Of a stretch of DNA of 63,886 nucleotides, positions 51,936 to 62,202 are shown piece after piece (positions within the stretch are counted from its first letter, which is position 1; each line of letters starts with the position of its first letter). The stretch is from Betaproteobacteria bacterium (GTDB lineage Bacteria; Pseudomonadota; Gammaproteobacteria; Burkholderiales; Rhodocyclaceae), in NCBI GenBank assembly GCA_004295105.1, contig SHNC01000250.1:1-63886 (forward strand), given 5' to 3'. The notes under the pieces are model-generated. The model did not search any database. It was not told the origin of the DNA and worked only from the letters and a program-made list of their open reading frames with translations. A program made the translations under genes and the position numbers.

Positions 51936-53108
51936 TCAGCCGCGCAATCCTCGTTCGAGGTCCGCCTTGAGATCCTCGATCGATTCGAGGCCCACCGCCA
52001 CGCGCAGCAGGCCCTCCCCGATCCCGGCGGCCGCGCGCGCCTCCGGCGTGATGCGCCCGTGGGTGGTCGTCGCCGGGTGGGTGATGGTGGTCTTGGTGTC
52101 GCCCAGGTTGGCGGTGATCGAGATCATCCGGGTGGCATCCACCACCCGCCAGGCTGCCTCGCGCCCGCCCTCTACCTCGAAGCTGACGATCGCGCCGCCC
52201 GACTTCTGCTGGCGCATCGCCAGCGCGTGCTGGGGATGTGAGGGCAGACCGGGGTAATACACGCGCACGACGCCAGGCTGTTGCTCCAGCCAGCGGGCGA
52301 GCGCCAGCGCATTGGCCGATTGCGCCTCCATGCGGATGCGCAGCGTTTCCAGCCCCTTCAGGATGATCCAGGCGTTGAACGGCGACAATGTCGGCCCGGC
52401 GGTGCGCAGGAACTTCAGCACCTCGTCAGTGATCGCCTTGCGCCCCGCCACCGCGCCGCCGAGCACGCGACCCTGCCCGTCGAGATACTTCGTCGCCGAA
52501 TGGACCACGACGTCGGCGCCCAGCTCCAGCGGACGCTGCAGCACCGGCGAGCAGAAGCAGTTATCGACCGCGAGGATGGCGTCGGCGGCGTGGGCGATCG
52601 CCGCGACGCCGGCGATATCGACGACCTCGGTGAGCGGATTGGACGGCGTCTCGACGAAGAACAGCCTGGTGCGCGGCCGCACCGCGGCGCGATAGGCATC
52701 GAGGTCGGTCGCCGGCACGAAGCTGGTGTCGATGCCGAACTTGCTCAGGATGTTGCCGAACAGTTGCTGGGTGGCGCCGAACAGGCCATTGGAGGCCACG
52801 ACATGGTCACCCGCCTGCAGCAACGCCATCGCCAGCGACAGGATCGCCGACATGCCCGACGCCGTGGCGACGCAGGCTTCGGCGCCTTCCAGCGCGGCAA
52901 GCCGGGTCTGCATTGCGGTCACCGTCGGGTTGGTGAAACGCGCGTAGACGTTGCCCTCCTCCTCGCCCGAGAAGCGGGCCGCGGCCTTTGCCGCATTCTC
53001 GAACACGAAGCTCGAGGTCAGGTACAGCGCCTCGCTGTGCTCGTTGAACTGACTGCGCTCTATCCCGGCACGGATCGCCAGGGTATCGGGGTCGAATTGA
53101 TCGTTCAT
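51936..53108 (-). CDS. metZ: O-succinylhomoserine sulfhydrylase
   Basis: A 390-residue Cys/Met metabolism PLP enzyme that makes homocysteine from O-succinylhomoserine and sulfide. The Schiff-base Lys is in VHSATKYLDGQGRVLGGA; YARFTNPTVTAMQTRLAALEG and ETPSNPLTEVVDI are family blocks. MetZ rather than MetB is inferred from its place after purF, as in Pseudomonas. ATG 53108; 26 bases after purF. Confidence 0.92.
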   Translation of the reverse strand: MNDQFDPDTLAIRAGIERSQFNEHSEALYLTSSFVFENAAKAAARFSGEEEGNVYARFTNPTVTAMQTRLAALEGAEACVATASGMSAILSLAMALLQAGDHVVASNGLFGATQQLFGNILSKFGIDTSFVPATDLDAYRAAVRPRTRLFFVETPSNPLTEVVDIAGVAAIAHAADAILAVDNCFCSPVLQRPLELGADVVVHSATKYLDGQGRVLGGAVAGRKAITDEVLKFLRTAGPTLSPFNAWIILKGLETLRIRMEAQSANALALARWLEQQPGVVRVYYPGLPSHPQHALAMRQQKSGGAIVSFEVEGGREAAWRVVDATRMISITANLGDTKTTITHPATTTHGRITPEARAAAGIGEGLLRVAVGLESIEDLKADLERGLRG

Positions 53109-53134
53109 GCTGACGATGGGGCCGTGCCGTCGGC

Positions 53135-54670
<1,536 letters not shown>

Positions 54671-54680
54671 GAAAACCTGC

Positions 54681-55172
54681 CTATCTGAAACGAACTTTGT
54701 CGGCCACCGCCTGTGGCAGCCAGGGTTTGGCGGCGATCACCGCCGTTTCCATCGGCGGCGAGAACATTGCCTGCGTCCACCAGGCCTGGGTCGAGAGGCC
54801 TGCAAGCCCTCCGATCAGCACCGCGACGAAGGCCACGGCCAGGCCGCGGAGGATGCCGAACAGCGCGCCAAAGAAGCGGTCGGTCGCGCCCAGCCCCGCA
54901 GCCCGCAGCAACTGGCGCAGCAGGTAGCGCAACAGGGCGGCGACCAGCAGCACGCCGACAACAATGAGCGCGACCCCAGCGACCTGACGCCAGCCAGGCT
55001 CGGCAATCAGGCCGCTGAAGAGGACGGCAGCGCTCTCGTTGTAGCGCCATGCCGCGACCAGTGCAAGCACCCAGGCGAACAGCGCCATGACCTCGCTGAC
55101 GATGCCGCGCCACAACCCGACCGCCGCTGAAAGCGTCAGCACGCCGAGGAAGATGTAGTCGAATGCCGTCAT
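54681..55172 (-). CDS. cvpA: CvpA family membrane protein
   Basis: A 163-residue inner-membrane protein with four hydrophobic segments: [53 protein letters not shown] and a fourth near residue 110. [17 protein letters not shown] is the family start. Needed for colicin V export in E. coli, and its general role is envelope homeostasis. It precedes purF as in most Proteobacteria. Confidence 0.93.
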   Translation of the reverse strand: MTAFDYIFLGVLTLSAAVGLWRGIVSEVMALFAWVLALVAAWRYNESAAVLFSGLIAEPGWRQVAGVALIVVGVLLVAALLRYLLRQLLRAAGLGATDRFFGALFGILRGLAVAFVAVLIGGLAGLSTQAWWTQAMFSPPMETAVIAAKPWLPQAVADKVRFR

Positions 55173-55180
55173 CGTACGGC

Positions 55181-55855
55181 TCAGCGCGGGCTCAGCGCAG
55201 CAGCGTATCCCAGCGCCTTGAGCCGCGCGGCGGCCTTGTCGGCCGCATCGCGCCCTTGCACCGGCCCGACGCGGACGCGGGTCACGCTGCCCGCCTGCTC
55301 GGTGTAGGCGGCGAAGCCCCGGCCTTTCAGGTCGGCTGCGATGCGGGCCGCCTTGGCCGCGTCGCCGAAGGCTCCGACCTGGACGACGTAGGCCTCGCCG
55401 CGTGGTGAGGGCTCCTGACCACCGAGTGCCGCCCGTGCCCGCGCCGCTTCCGCCTCGGCCGCCGATGGCGCTGCCGGCCGTGGCTCGGTGCGCGGTTCGG
55501 GCTTCGCTTCGGGCCTGGGCTCGACGCGCGCCTCGGCCCGAGCGGCGGGTACCTGCGCCCCCATGGGTGCCCGTGCCGGGGCTTCGGGTTCGGCATTGAC
55601 CGTTGCCGGCTGCTCCTCGGGCGGCGGCGCCATTTCGGCGTCGGTCGATGCCCGCTCGGCACCGCCGATCGGGCGCGACAGCGCACTGTCGGCGTCACGG
55701 TCCGGAATGGACACCTGGATGTCCTGGCTCACGGAGCGGGGTTCCTGATCCATCATCATCGGCAGCACGATGGCCGCCAGCAACGCCAGCGCGGCTGCCC
55801 CGACCAGGCGTCGGCGCGCACGTTTCTTGATCTCGAGATTGTCTGCGTCGCTCAC
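55181..55855 (-). CDS. SPOR-domain protein (DedD-like)
   Basis: A 224-residue protein with one N-terminal membrane helix (residues about 16-32, LVGAAALALLAAIVLPMMM), a long Pro/Glu/Ala-rich linker and a C-terminal SPOR domain (YVVQVGAFGDAAKAARIAADL, then VTRVRVGPVQGRDAADKA). SPOR domains bind denuded glycan at the division septum. The position after folC matches dedD. Transcribed with folC (12-base gap). Confidence 0.92.
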   Translation of the reverse strand: MSDADNLEIKKRARRRLVGAAALALLAAIVLPMMMDQEPRSVSQDIQVSIPDRDADSALSRPIGGAERASTDAEMAPPPEEQPATVNAEPEAPARAPMGAQVPAARAEARVEPRPEAKPEPRTEPRPAAPSAAEAEAARARAALGGQEPSPRGEAYVVQVGAFGDAAKAARIAADLKGRGFAAYTEQAGSVTRVRVGPVQGRDAADKAAARLKALGYAAALSPR

Positions 55856-55867
55856 CGGAAGACTCTT

Positions 55868-57166
55868 TCAGTGCCTTTGAGCCCGAACCGCCGCAAGCAC
55901 GTCGGCCACGGTCAGAAAGGAGCCGAAAATCACGATTCTATCACCCTCGCCTGCACTCTCTTGCGCTGCGGCAAACGCCTCGGCGGCAGACGCGAAGCAA
56001 CGGATGTCGGCGACGATGCCCGCGGCACGCATGCGTTCGGCCAGCTCCTCGGCCGCGAGTCCGCGCGCGCCTGGAAGATCGGCCAGCAGCCAGTGGTCGA
56101 CCCGATCGCGCATCAGCGCGACCACGCCTTCCACGTCCTTGTCGCGCAACATGCCGAACACGCCGTAGGTTTCCGGATAGAAACCCATGTTGCCCAGGTT
56201 CTCGGACAGCACACCGGCCGCCTGAGGGTTGTGCGCCACATCGAGCACCACCGCCGGCCTGCCCGGCAGCACCTGGAAGCGTCCTGGCACGTCGACGAGC
56301 ATCAGACCCTGGCGAATCGCCTGCATGGTGACCGGCACGCGGTCGCGCAGCGCGTCGAGCGCCGTGATCACCGCGGCCGCGTTCAACAACTGGTTGGCGC
56401 CGCGCAGGGCCGGATAGGCCAGTCCGGCGCGCTTGACCAGGGCCCCTCGCGCGGGCGGTTCGGCATAGCGCCAGTAACCCCACTGCTGCCGGTCGCCGCC
56501 GAAGCCGAAGTCCCGCCCGCTGATCCAGAGCCGTGCCCCCACCGCCTCGGCATGCGCCATCAGCGATGCCGGCGGCTGTGGATCGCCACACACCGCGGGA
56601 CGGCCGGCGCGGAAGATGCCGGCTTTCTCGTAGCCGATCGCCTCGCGCGTGTCACCCAGATACTCCATGTGGTCCATTGCCACGCTGGTGACGATGGCGC
56701 AGTCGGCATCGAATACATTCACTGCGTCGAGCCGCCCACCGAGGCCGACCTCGAGAATGATCACGTCCGGCGCCACGCGCTGGAAGATGGACCAGGCCGC
56801 CAGCGTGCCGTGCTCGAAATAGGTCAGCGGCGTCTCGCCTCGCGCCGCCTCGACCGCGGCGAACGCATCGACGAGTTGCTGGTCGCTGGCATCCTTGCCA
56901 TCGATGCGGACACGCTCGTTGTAATGCAGCAGGTGCGGCGACGTGTAGCAGCCGACGCGATAACCCGCTGCCAGCAGAATCGCCTCGAGCATGGCACAGG
57001 TCGAGCCCTTGCCATTGGTGCCCCCTACGGTGATGACGACCGACGACGGATCCTGTCCGAGGGCCGCCTTGACGGTCCTGACGCGTTCCAGCCCCAACCT
57101 GATCGTCTGCGTATGACGCCCTTCGAGCAGGGCGAGCCATTGGTCCAACGTTTGCGGCAGCAACAT
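55868..57166 (-). CDS. folC: Bifunctional folylpolyglutamate synthase/dihydrofolate synthase
   Basis: A 432-residue Mur-ligase-like enzyme that adds glutamate to dihydropteroate and folates. The P-loop TVGGTNGKGSTCAMLEA is near residue 46; YTSPHLLHYNERVRIDG and the second-domain DVAHNPQAAGVL motif are typical. Its start is 21 bases after accD, in the conserved accD-folC-SPOR-cvpA-purF order. Confidence 0.97.
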   Translation of the reverse strand: MLLPQTLDQWLALLEGRHTQTIRLGLERVRTVKAALGQDPSSVVITVGGTNGKGSTCAMLEAILLAAGYRVGCYTSPHLLHYNERVRIDGKDASDQQLVDAFAAVEAARGETPLTYFEHGTLAAWSIFQRVAPDVIILEVGLGGRLDAVNVFDADCAIVTSVAMDHMEYLGDTREAIGYEKAGIFRAGRPAVCGDPQPPASLMAHAEAVGARLWISGRDFGFGGDRQQWGYWRYAEPPARGALVKRAGLAYPALRGANQLLNAAAVITALDALRDRVPVTMQAIRQGLMLVDVPGRFQVLPGRPAVVLDVAHNPQAAGVLSENLGNMGFYPETYGVFGMLRDKDVEGVVALMRDRVDHWLLADLPGARGLAAEELAERMRAAGIVADIRCFASAAEAFAAAQESAGEGDRIVIFGSFLTVADVLAAVRAQRH

Positions 57167-57187
57167 CTGATGGATCGCCCTCGCGCT

Positions 57188-58060
57188 TCAGGCGCCCACT
57201 GGCGCCTGGCGGGTCAGCAGCGCCAGCAGCCTGGCGAGCTGCTCACGCATCTGGCGACGGTCGACGATCATGTCGATCGCCCCCTTCTCGAGCAGGAACT
57301 CCGAGCGCTGGAAGCCCTCGGGCAGTTTCTCGCGCACCGTCTGCTCGATCACGCGCGGACCGGCAAAGCCGATCAGCGCGCCGGGCTCGGCGATGACGAC
57401 GTCGCCCATGAAGGCGAAGCTCGCCGACACCCCGCCCATCGTGGGGTCTGTCAGTACGGTCACGAAAGGCAGCCTCCGGTCGGCGAGCTGGGTGATGGCG
57501 GCCGTGGTCTTGGCCATCTGCATCAGCGAGAACAGGCCTTCCTGCATGCGTGCGCCGCCCGAGGCGGTGACGCAGATGAAGGGCACACGCTGTTCGAGCG
57601 CCGCCCGCACGCCGCGGACGAAGCGTTCGCCGACCACCGAGCCCATCGAACCGCCGAGGAAGTCGAACTCGAAGCAGGCGACGACGACCGGCACCGTCAG
57701 GACGGCCCCCTGCATCACGACCATCGCGTCCGCCTCGCCGGTATCGGACACCGCGGCAGCGAGGCGCTCCGGGTACTTGCGCGAATCCTTGAACTTCAGC
57801 GGATCGACCGGCACCACCTCGGCGCCGATCTCGAAACGCCCTTCGGCATCGAGCAGCAGATCGAGCCGCTGCCGCGCCCGCAAACGCTGGTGGTGACCGC
57901 ATTTCGGGCAGACGTTGAGATTGCTCTCTAGGTCGGAGCGATACAGCACCGCCTCGCAGGCCGGGCACTTGCTCCACAGCCCCTCGGGAATGGACTTGTT
58001 GCGCGCCGCCGATTCGCTGCGCTTGATCTTGGGCGGCAACAGCTTCTGCAGCCAGCTCAT
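57188..58060 (-). CDS. accD: Acetyl-CoA carboxylase carboxyltransferase subunit beta
   Basis: A 290-residue subunit carrying a four-Cys zinc ribbon ([13 protein letters not shown] and [11 protein letters not shown]) and the crotonase-fold carboxyltransferase domain ([31 protein letters not shown]). It transfers carboxyl from carboxybiotin to acetyl-CoA together with AccA. Its ATG overlaps the trpA stop (ATGA). Confidence 0.97.
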   Translation of the reverse strand: MSWLQKLLPPKIKRSESAARNKSIPEGLWSKCPACEAVLYRSDLESNLNVCPKCGHHQRLRARQRLDLLLDAEGRFEIGAEVVPVDPLKFKDSRKYPERLAAAVSDTGEADAMVVMQGAVLTVPVVVACFEFDFLGGSMGSVVGERFVRGVRAALEQRVPFICVTASGGARMQEGLFSLMQMAKTTAAITQLADRRLPFVTVLTDPTMGGVSASFAFMGDVVIAEPGALIGFAGPRVIEQTVREKLPEGFQRSEFLLEKGAIDMIVDRRQMREQLARLLALLTRQAPVGA

Positions 58061-58881
58061 CGCTTCGCTCCCGCACTTGGCACGAGGGCGTCGAGCGCCT
58101 CGCGAATTCCGCGCATGAAGCCGGTGACCCTGGCCACCACCGCCTCGCGCGGACTCTGTTCGATCTCCTCGATGATGCGGCTGCCGATCACGACGGCATC
58201 CGCCACCGCAGCGACGCGTTGTGCGCTCGCCGCATCACGGATGCCGAAACCGACCCCGACCGGCATGCCGACCGCGGCACGGATGGCCGGGATGCGATGC
58301 GCCACCTCGTCGAGATCGAGCTTGCCGCTGCCGGTCACTCCCTTCAGCGACACATAGTAGATATAGCCGCTGCCGGCACGTGCCACGTCGGCGAAACGCT
58401 GTTCGGTCGAGGTCGGCGCGAGCAGGAAGATCGGATCGAGGCCTGACGCCTTCGCCGTTGCCGCGAAGTCGACGCACTCCTCCGGCGGGTAATCGACGAC
58501 GAGCACGCCATCCACGCCCGCCGCGCGCGCGTCGGTCACGAATCGCTCGACCCCCATGGCCTCGATCGGGTTCGCGTAGCCCATCAGCACCACCGGCGTC
58601 GCGGTGTTCTCGACGCGGAACGTGCGCACGATGTCGAACACCTTGCGCAGGCTCATGCCCTGTGCCAGCGCCCGCTCGGACGCCCGCTGTATGGTCGGTC
58701 CATCGGCCATCGGATCGGAAAACGGGACGCCCAGTTCGATGATGTCGGCTCCTCCCTCCACCAGCGCACGCATCAGCGGCACGGTCAGGGCGGGGTCGGG
58801 ATCGCCGGCGGTGATGAAGGGGATCAGCGCCTTGCGGCCTTCGCCCTGCAGACGCTGGAAAGTGGATTGAATTTTCGACAT
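58057..58881 (-). CDS. trpA: Tryptophan synthase alpha chain
   Basis: A 274-residue TIM barrel releasing indole from indole-3-glycerol phosphate. The catalytic Glu is in [16 protein letters not shown] and the Asp in [18 protein letters not shown] and the phosphate loop VGFGIRD are intact. ATG 58881 gives MSKIQSTFQ; the longer frame upstream is not coding. It follows trpB by 41 bases. Confidence 0.97.
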   Translation of the reverse strand: MSKIQSTFQRLQGEGRKALIPFITAGDPDPALTVPLMRALVEGGADIIELGVPFSDPMADGPTIQRASERALAQGMSLRKVFDIVRTFRVENTATPVVLMGYANPIEAMGVERFVTDARAAGVDGVLVVDYPPEECVDFAATAKASGLDPIFLLAPTSTEQRFADVARAGSGYIYYVSLKGVTGSGKLDLDEVAHRIPAIRAAVGMPVGVGFGIRDAASAQRVAAVADAVVIGSRIIEEIEQSPREAVVARVTGFMRGIREALDALVPSAGAKR

Positions 58882-58922
58882 GTCGGAGTCAGAACGGGCC
58901 GCGATGCGGCCCGGGAGAGTGA

Positions 58923-60137
58923 TCAGAACTGGATGCCGCAGCGGTCGGCGACGGTGTGCATGTCCTTGTCGCCACGACCGGACAGATTCACCAGCAGGGC
59001 ACGGTCCTTCGGCAGCGTGGGCGCGAGCTTGGTCGCGTAGGCGAGCGCATGCGACGACTCCAGCGCCGGGATGATGCCCTCCAGCCGGCACAGATCGTGG
59101 AAGGCCTGCAGCGCTTCGGCATCGGTCACCGCGACGTATTCGGCACGGTGCGAATCCTTCAGCCAGGCATGCTCAGGGCCCACGCCGGGATAATCGAGAC
59201 CGGCCGAAATCGAATGCGTCTCGATGATCTGTCCGTCCTCGTCCTGCATCAGGTAGGTGCGGTTGCCGTGCAGCACGCCGGGCCTGGCGTCGGCCGTGAG
59301 CGGCGCCGCGTGCCGCCCGGTGGCGATGCCTTCGCCCGCGGCCTCCACGCCGACGAGCCGCACGCCAGGCACGTCGATGTAGGGATGGAAGATCCCGATC
59401 GCATTGGATCCGCCGCCGACGCAGGCAATCACGTAATCGGGCTGGCGGCCGATCAATTCGGGCATCTGCACCAGGCACTCCTTGCCGATCACAGTCTGGA
59501 AGTCGCGCACCATCATCGGATAGGGATGCGGACCGGCGACCGTGCCGATGATGTAGAACGTGTCCGCGACATTGGTGACCCAGTCGCGCATCGCCTCGTT
59601 GAGCGCATCCTTGAGCGTCTTCGAACCCGATTCGACCGGCACCACGGTGGCGCCGAGCAGCTTCATGCGGTAGACGTTCGCCGCCTGGCGCTTGACGTCC
59701 TCCGACCCCATGTAGACGACGCACTCCATGCCGTAGCGCGCCGCCACCGTCGCGGTGGCGACACCGTGCTGGCCGGCACCGGTCTCGGCGATGACGCGCG
59801 GCTTGCCCATGCGGCGTGCCACCAGCGCCTGGCCGATGCAGTTGTTCACCTTGTGCGCGCCGGTATGGTTGAGATCCTCACGCTTGAGGTAGATCTGCGC
59901 ACCACCGAGGGCGTCCGACAGCCGTCTGGCGTGGTAGATCGGGCTCGGTCGGCCGACGTAATGCTTCAGTTCGTACTCGAACTCGGCCATGAAGGCCGGA
60001 TCCTTCTGGCAAGCCGCGTAGGCCTCGCGCAGTTCGACCAGGGCCGGGATCAGGGTTTCGGCAACGAAGACTCCCCCGTAGGGCCCGAAATGGCCGCTGG
60101 CATCGGGAAACTGGTAAGGCGTGTCAGCCATCTGCAT
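58923..60137 (-). CDS. trpB: Tryptophan synthase beta chain
   Basis: A 404-residue PLP enzyme joining indole and serine. The Schiff-base Lys is in [15 protein letters not shown] near residue 93; [12 protein letters not shown] and [10 protein letters not shown] are family blocks. ATG 60137 has GGAG six bases upstream; ATG 60131 is an alternative. It overlaps the trpF 3' end by 14 bases, so trpF-trpB-trpA-accD form a coupled series. Confidence 0.98.
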   Translation of the reverse strand: MQMADTPYQFPDASGHFGPYGGVFVAETLIPALVELREAYAACQKDPAFMAEFEYELKHYVGRPSPIYHARRLSDALGGAQIYLKREDLNHTGAHKVNNCIGQALVARRMGKPRVIAETGAGQHGVATATVAARYGMECVVYMGSEDVKRQAANVYRMKLLGATVVPVESGSKTLKDALNEAMRDWVTNVADTFYIIGTVAGPHPYPMMVRDFQTVIGKECLVQMPELIGRQPDYVIACVGGGSNAIGIFHPYIDVPGVRLVGVEAAGEGIATGRHAAPLTADARPGVLHGNRTYLMQDEDGQIIETHSISAGLDYPGVGPEHAWLKDSHRAEYVAVTDAEALQAFHDLCRLEGIIPALESSHALAYATKLAPTLPKDRALLVNLSGRGDKDMHTVADRCGIQF

Positions 60138-60747
60138 CTCGAACTCCTGCTATGAACGCGGCGATCTTCGCCGCATCCTTGATTCCCTTCGCAATCTCCA
60201 CCCCGCTTGACACGTCGACCGCCCACGGGCGGACACGACGTACCGCTTCGCAGACGTTTTCGGGATCGAGCCCTCCGGAGAGGATCAACGGACGCTCGAG
60301 GCCCGCCGGGATCAGCGACCAGTCGAAGGTCTGTCCACCACCGCCGTAACCTTCGACGAAGGCATCGACGAGAAGCCCCCGTGCGCCGGGATGTAAAGTC
60401 GAGAATTCTAACAGATCGACTCCCGGCCGCATCCTCGCCGCCTTGATCCACGGCCAGCCGTGGCGCGCGCAATCGACGTCGGACTCGTCGCCGTGGAACT
60501 GCAGCAATTGCAGCGGCACCCGCGACAGGGCCTCGGACACCCATTCCGGCTCCGGATTCACGAACAGGCCGACCGCGGTGACGAAAGGCGGCAGCAAGGC
60601 CGCGAGTTCGGCCGCGTGCTCGAAATTCACCGCGCGCGGGCTGGGCGGATAGAAGACGAAACCGACCGCATCTGCCCCATGGTCGACGGCCGCGCGCACA
60701 TCCTCGGCCCGGGTGAGGCCGCAAATCTTGATTCGAGTTCGGGACAT
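60124..60747 (-). CDS. trpF: Phosphoribosylanthranilate isomerase
   Basis: A 207-residue TIM barrel. The catalytic Cys is in [11 protein letters not shown] at the N-terminus and the Asp in VDVSSGVE near residue 175. It is stand-alone, not fused to trpC. The start abuts the truA stop. It is followed by trpB and trpA. Confidence 0.96.
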   Translation of the reverse strand: MSRTRIKICGLTRAEDVRAAVDHGADAVGFVFYPPSPRAVNFEHAAELAALLPPFVTAVGLFVNPEPEWVSEALSRVPLQLLQFHGDESDVDCARHGWPWIKAARMRPGVDLLEFSTLHPGARGLLVDAFVEGYGGGGQTFDWSLIPAGLERPLILSGGLDPENVCEAVRRVRPWAVDVSSGVEIAKGIKDAAKIAAFIAGVRDADG

Positions 60748-61545
60748 TCAGATCAGGGGAAGCTGGGGCATCGCGATGATACGCCCATCGCCCGGCAGCG
60801 ACCATCGCGCAGGATAGCTCACCCCGCACAGATAGAGGCCATCCGGGGCGAAGGTCGGCGCGGCAAGGCTGCGATCTCGCGCCGCCAGTGCCTCGCCGAG
60901 CCAGTGCGGCGGATATCGCCCCTTGCCGACATAGACGAGCGCGCCGACGAGGTTGCGGATCATGTGGTGCAGAAAGCCGTCGGCGCGAAAATCGAACACG
61001 AAGCAGCCGCCTTCGTGACGGACGGTGGCCTCGCGCATGTGCCGCACCGGCGAGCGCGCCTGGCAGCCGGCAGCGCGGAAGGTGGTGAAATCGTGCGTGC
61101 CCACGAGGTAGCCGACCGCTGTCGCCATGGCGCGCGCATCGAGCGGCAGATGAAACCAGCCCACGCGGCCGGCCAGCAGCGCGGGACGCGTCGGCGCATT
61201 CACCAGCACGTAGCGGTAGCGCCGCTCGTAGGCGAGAAAACGCGCGTGAAAGTCCTGGTCGACCGCGGCCGCCCAGCGCACGACCACGGCACGGGGCAGG
61301 TGGGTGTTCACTCCGCGCACCCACGCCGACATCGGGCGCACGGCGGACGTGTCGAAATGCACCACCTGCGCGGTGGCGTGGACGCCGGTGTCGGTGCGTC
61401 CGGCGCAATGCAATCGCACCGGCTCGGCGGCAATCTGCATCAATGCCGCCTCCAGGGCATCCTGAACGGTGCGGCCATGCGCCTGGCTCTGCCACCCCTC
61501 GAAGGCATCGCCGGCGTATTCCACGCAGAGTGCGATCCGATTCAT
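60748..61545 (-). CDS. truA: tRNA pseudouridine38-40 synthase TruA
   Basis: A 265-residue pseudouridine synthase modifying the anticodon arm. The catalytic Asp is in CAGRTDTGVHATAQVVHF near residue 52. ATG 61545 gives MNRIALCVEYAGDAF, the family start; it overlaps the CbiQ-like gene stop by four bases. Placed between fimV and trpF as in Pseudomonas. Confidence 0.96.
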   Translation of the reverse strand: MNRIALCVEYAGDAFEGWQSQAHGRTVQDALEAALMQIAAEPVRLHCAGRTDTGVHATAQVVHFDTSAVRPMSAWVRGVNTHLPRAVVVRWAAAVDQDFHARFLAYERRYRYVLVNAPTRPALLAGRVGWFHLPLDARAMATAVGYLVGTHDFTTFRAAGCQARSPVRHMREATVRHEGGCFVFDFRADGFLHHMIRNLVGALVYVGKGRYPPHWLGEALAARDRSLAAPTFAPDGLYLCGVSYPARWSLPGDGRIIAMPQLPLI

Positions 61546-62147
61546 GTCAGGCTCCACCACAGCAGTCCACACAGCGCCAGCACGGCGAGCGCCAGTTCGA
61601 GCCTCCCGACGGGCTCGACCGTGAGAACCACTATCTCGCCGCCCTGCCCCTCGCCAGGATCCGACAGCCAGGCTCGCCAGTCCCTCGCCCTCCCTGCACC
61701 CGACGAATCAACATAGCGCAGTACGAGCAGCAGGCGCAGCGCGATGCGCTCCGCAGGCAGGCCGATCACCGACAGCGGGCGGCAAAGAACGTGCAGGCCG
61801 CCGACCAGTCGATCGACCGGAAGACGCTCCAGCAGGACGGCCACGCTGCAGATCACCGCGACCAGGCGCGCGAGATGTTCCAGCGCCAGGCCGAGGCCCT
61901 CGCGGGTCGGACTCGCATGCGGCCAATCGATGAAGGCGGCTTCGCCCGGCGTGAACCAGCCGAACAGCACGAGAATGGCGAGAAGCAGGAAGCGCGTACG
62001 CCGCAGCAGGCGCATCAGGCGTCGCGGAGCGGCAAGCCACGCGGCGCCGATACACGCCACGGTGAACGCGGTCAGCACACCGACCGGCATCGCCTGCACG
62101 AGCACGACGCCGCACAGCCACAGCAGCAGGAGGAATCCCGAATGCAT
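61542..62147 (-). CDS. CbiQ/EcfT-like membrane protein (orphan)
   Basis: A 201-residue membrane protein with about five hydrophobic segments (SGFLLLLWLCGVVLVQAM, AFTVACIGAAWLA, FLLLAILVLFGWFTPGEA, LARLVAVICSVAVLL and the C-terminal LALAVLALCGLLWWS). FTPGEAAF followed by TREGLGLALEHLARL resembles the EcfT/CbiQ component of ECF vitamin transporters. No ECF ATPase or S component is nearby. The usual cytoplasmic coupling helices with ArgxGly motifs are not evident. The start codon is ATG 62147, 55 bases after fimV. Its role is unknown. Confidence 0.7.
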   Translation of the reverse strand: MHSGFLLLLWLCGVVLVQAMPVGVLTAFTVACIGAAWLAAPRRLMRLLRRTRFLLLAILVLFGWFTPGEAAFIDWPHASPTREGLGLALEHLARLVAVICSVAVLLERLPVDRLVGGLHVLCRPLSVIGLPAERIALRLLLVLRYVDSSGAGRARDWRAWLSDPGEGQGGEIVVLTVEPVGRLELALAVLALCGLLWWSLT

Positions 62148-62202
62148 CGTTCAGGGACAGCGGACCACCGCGCTTACACGGCGGGACGGCCCCGTGCGGC
62201 GC

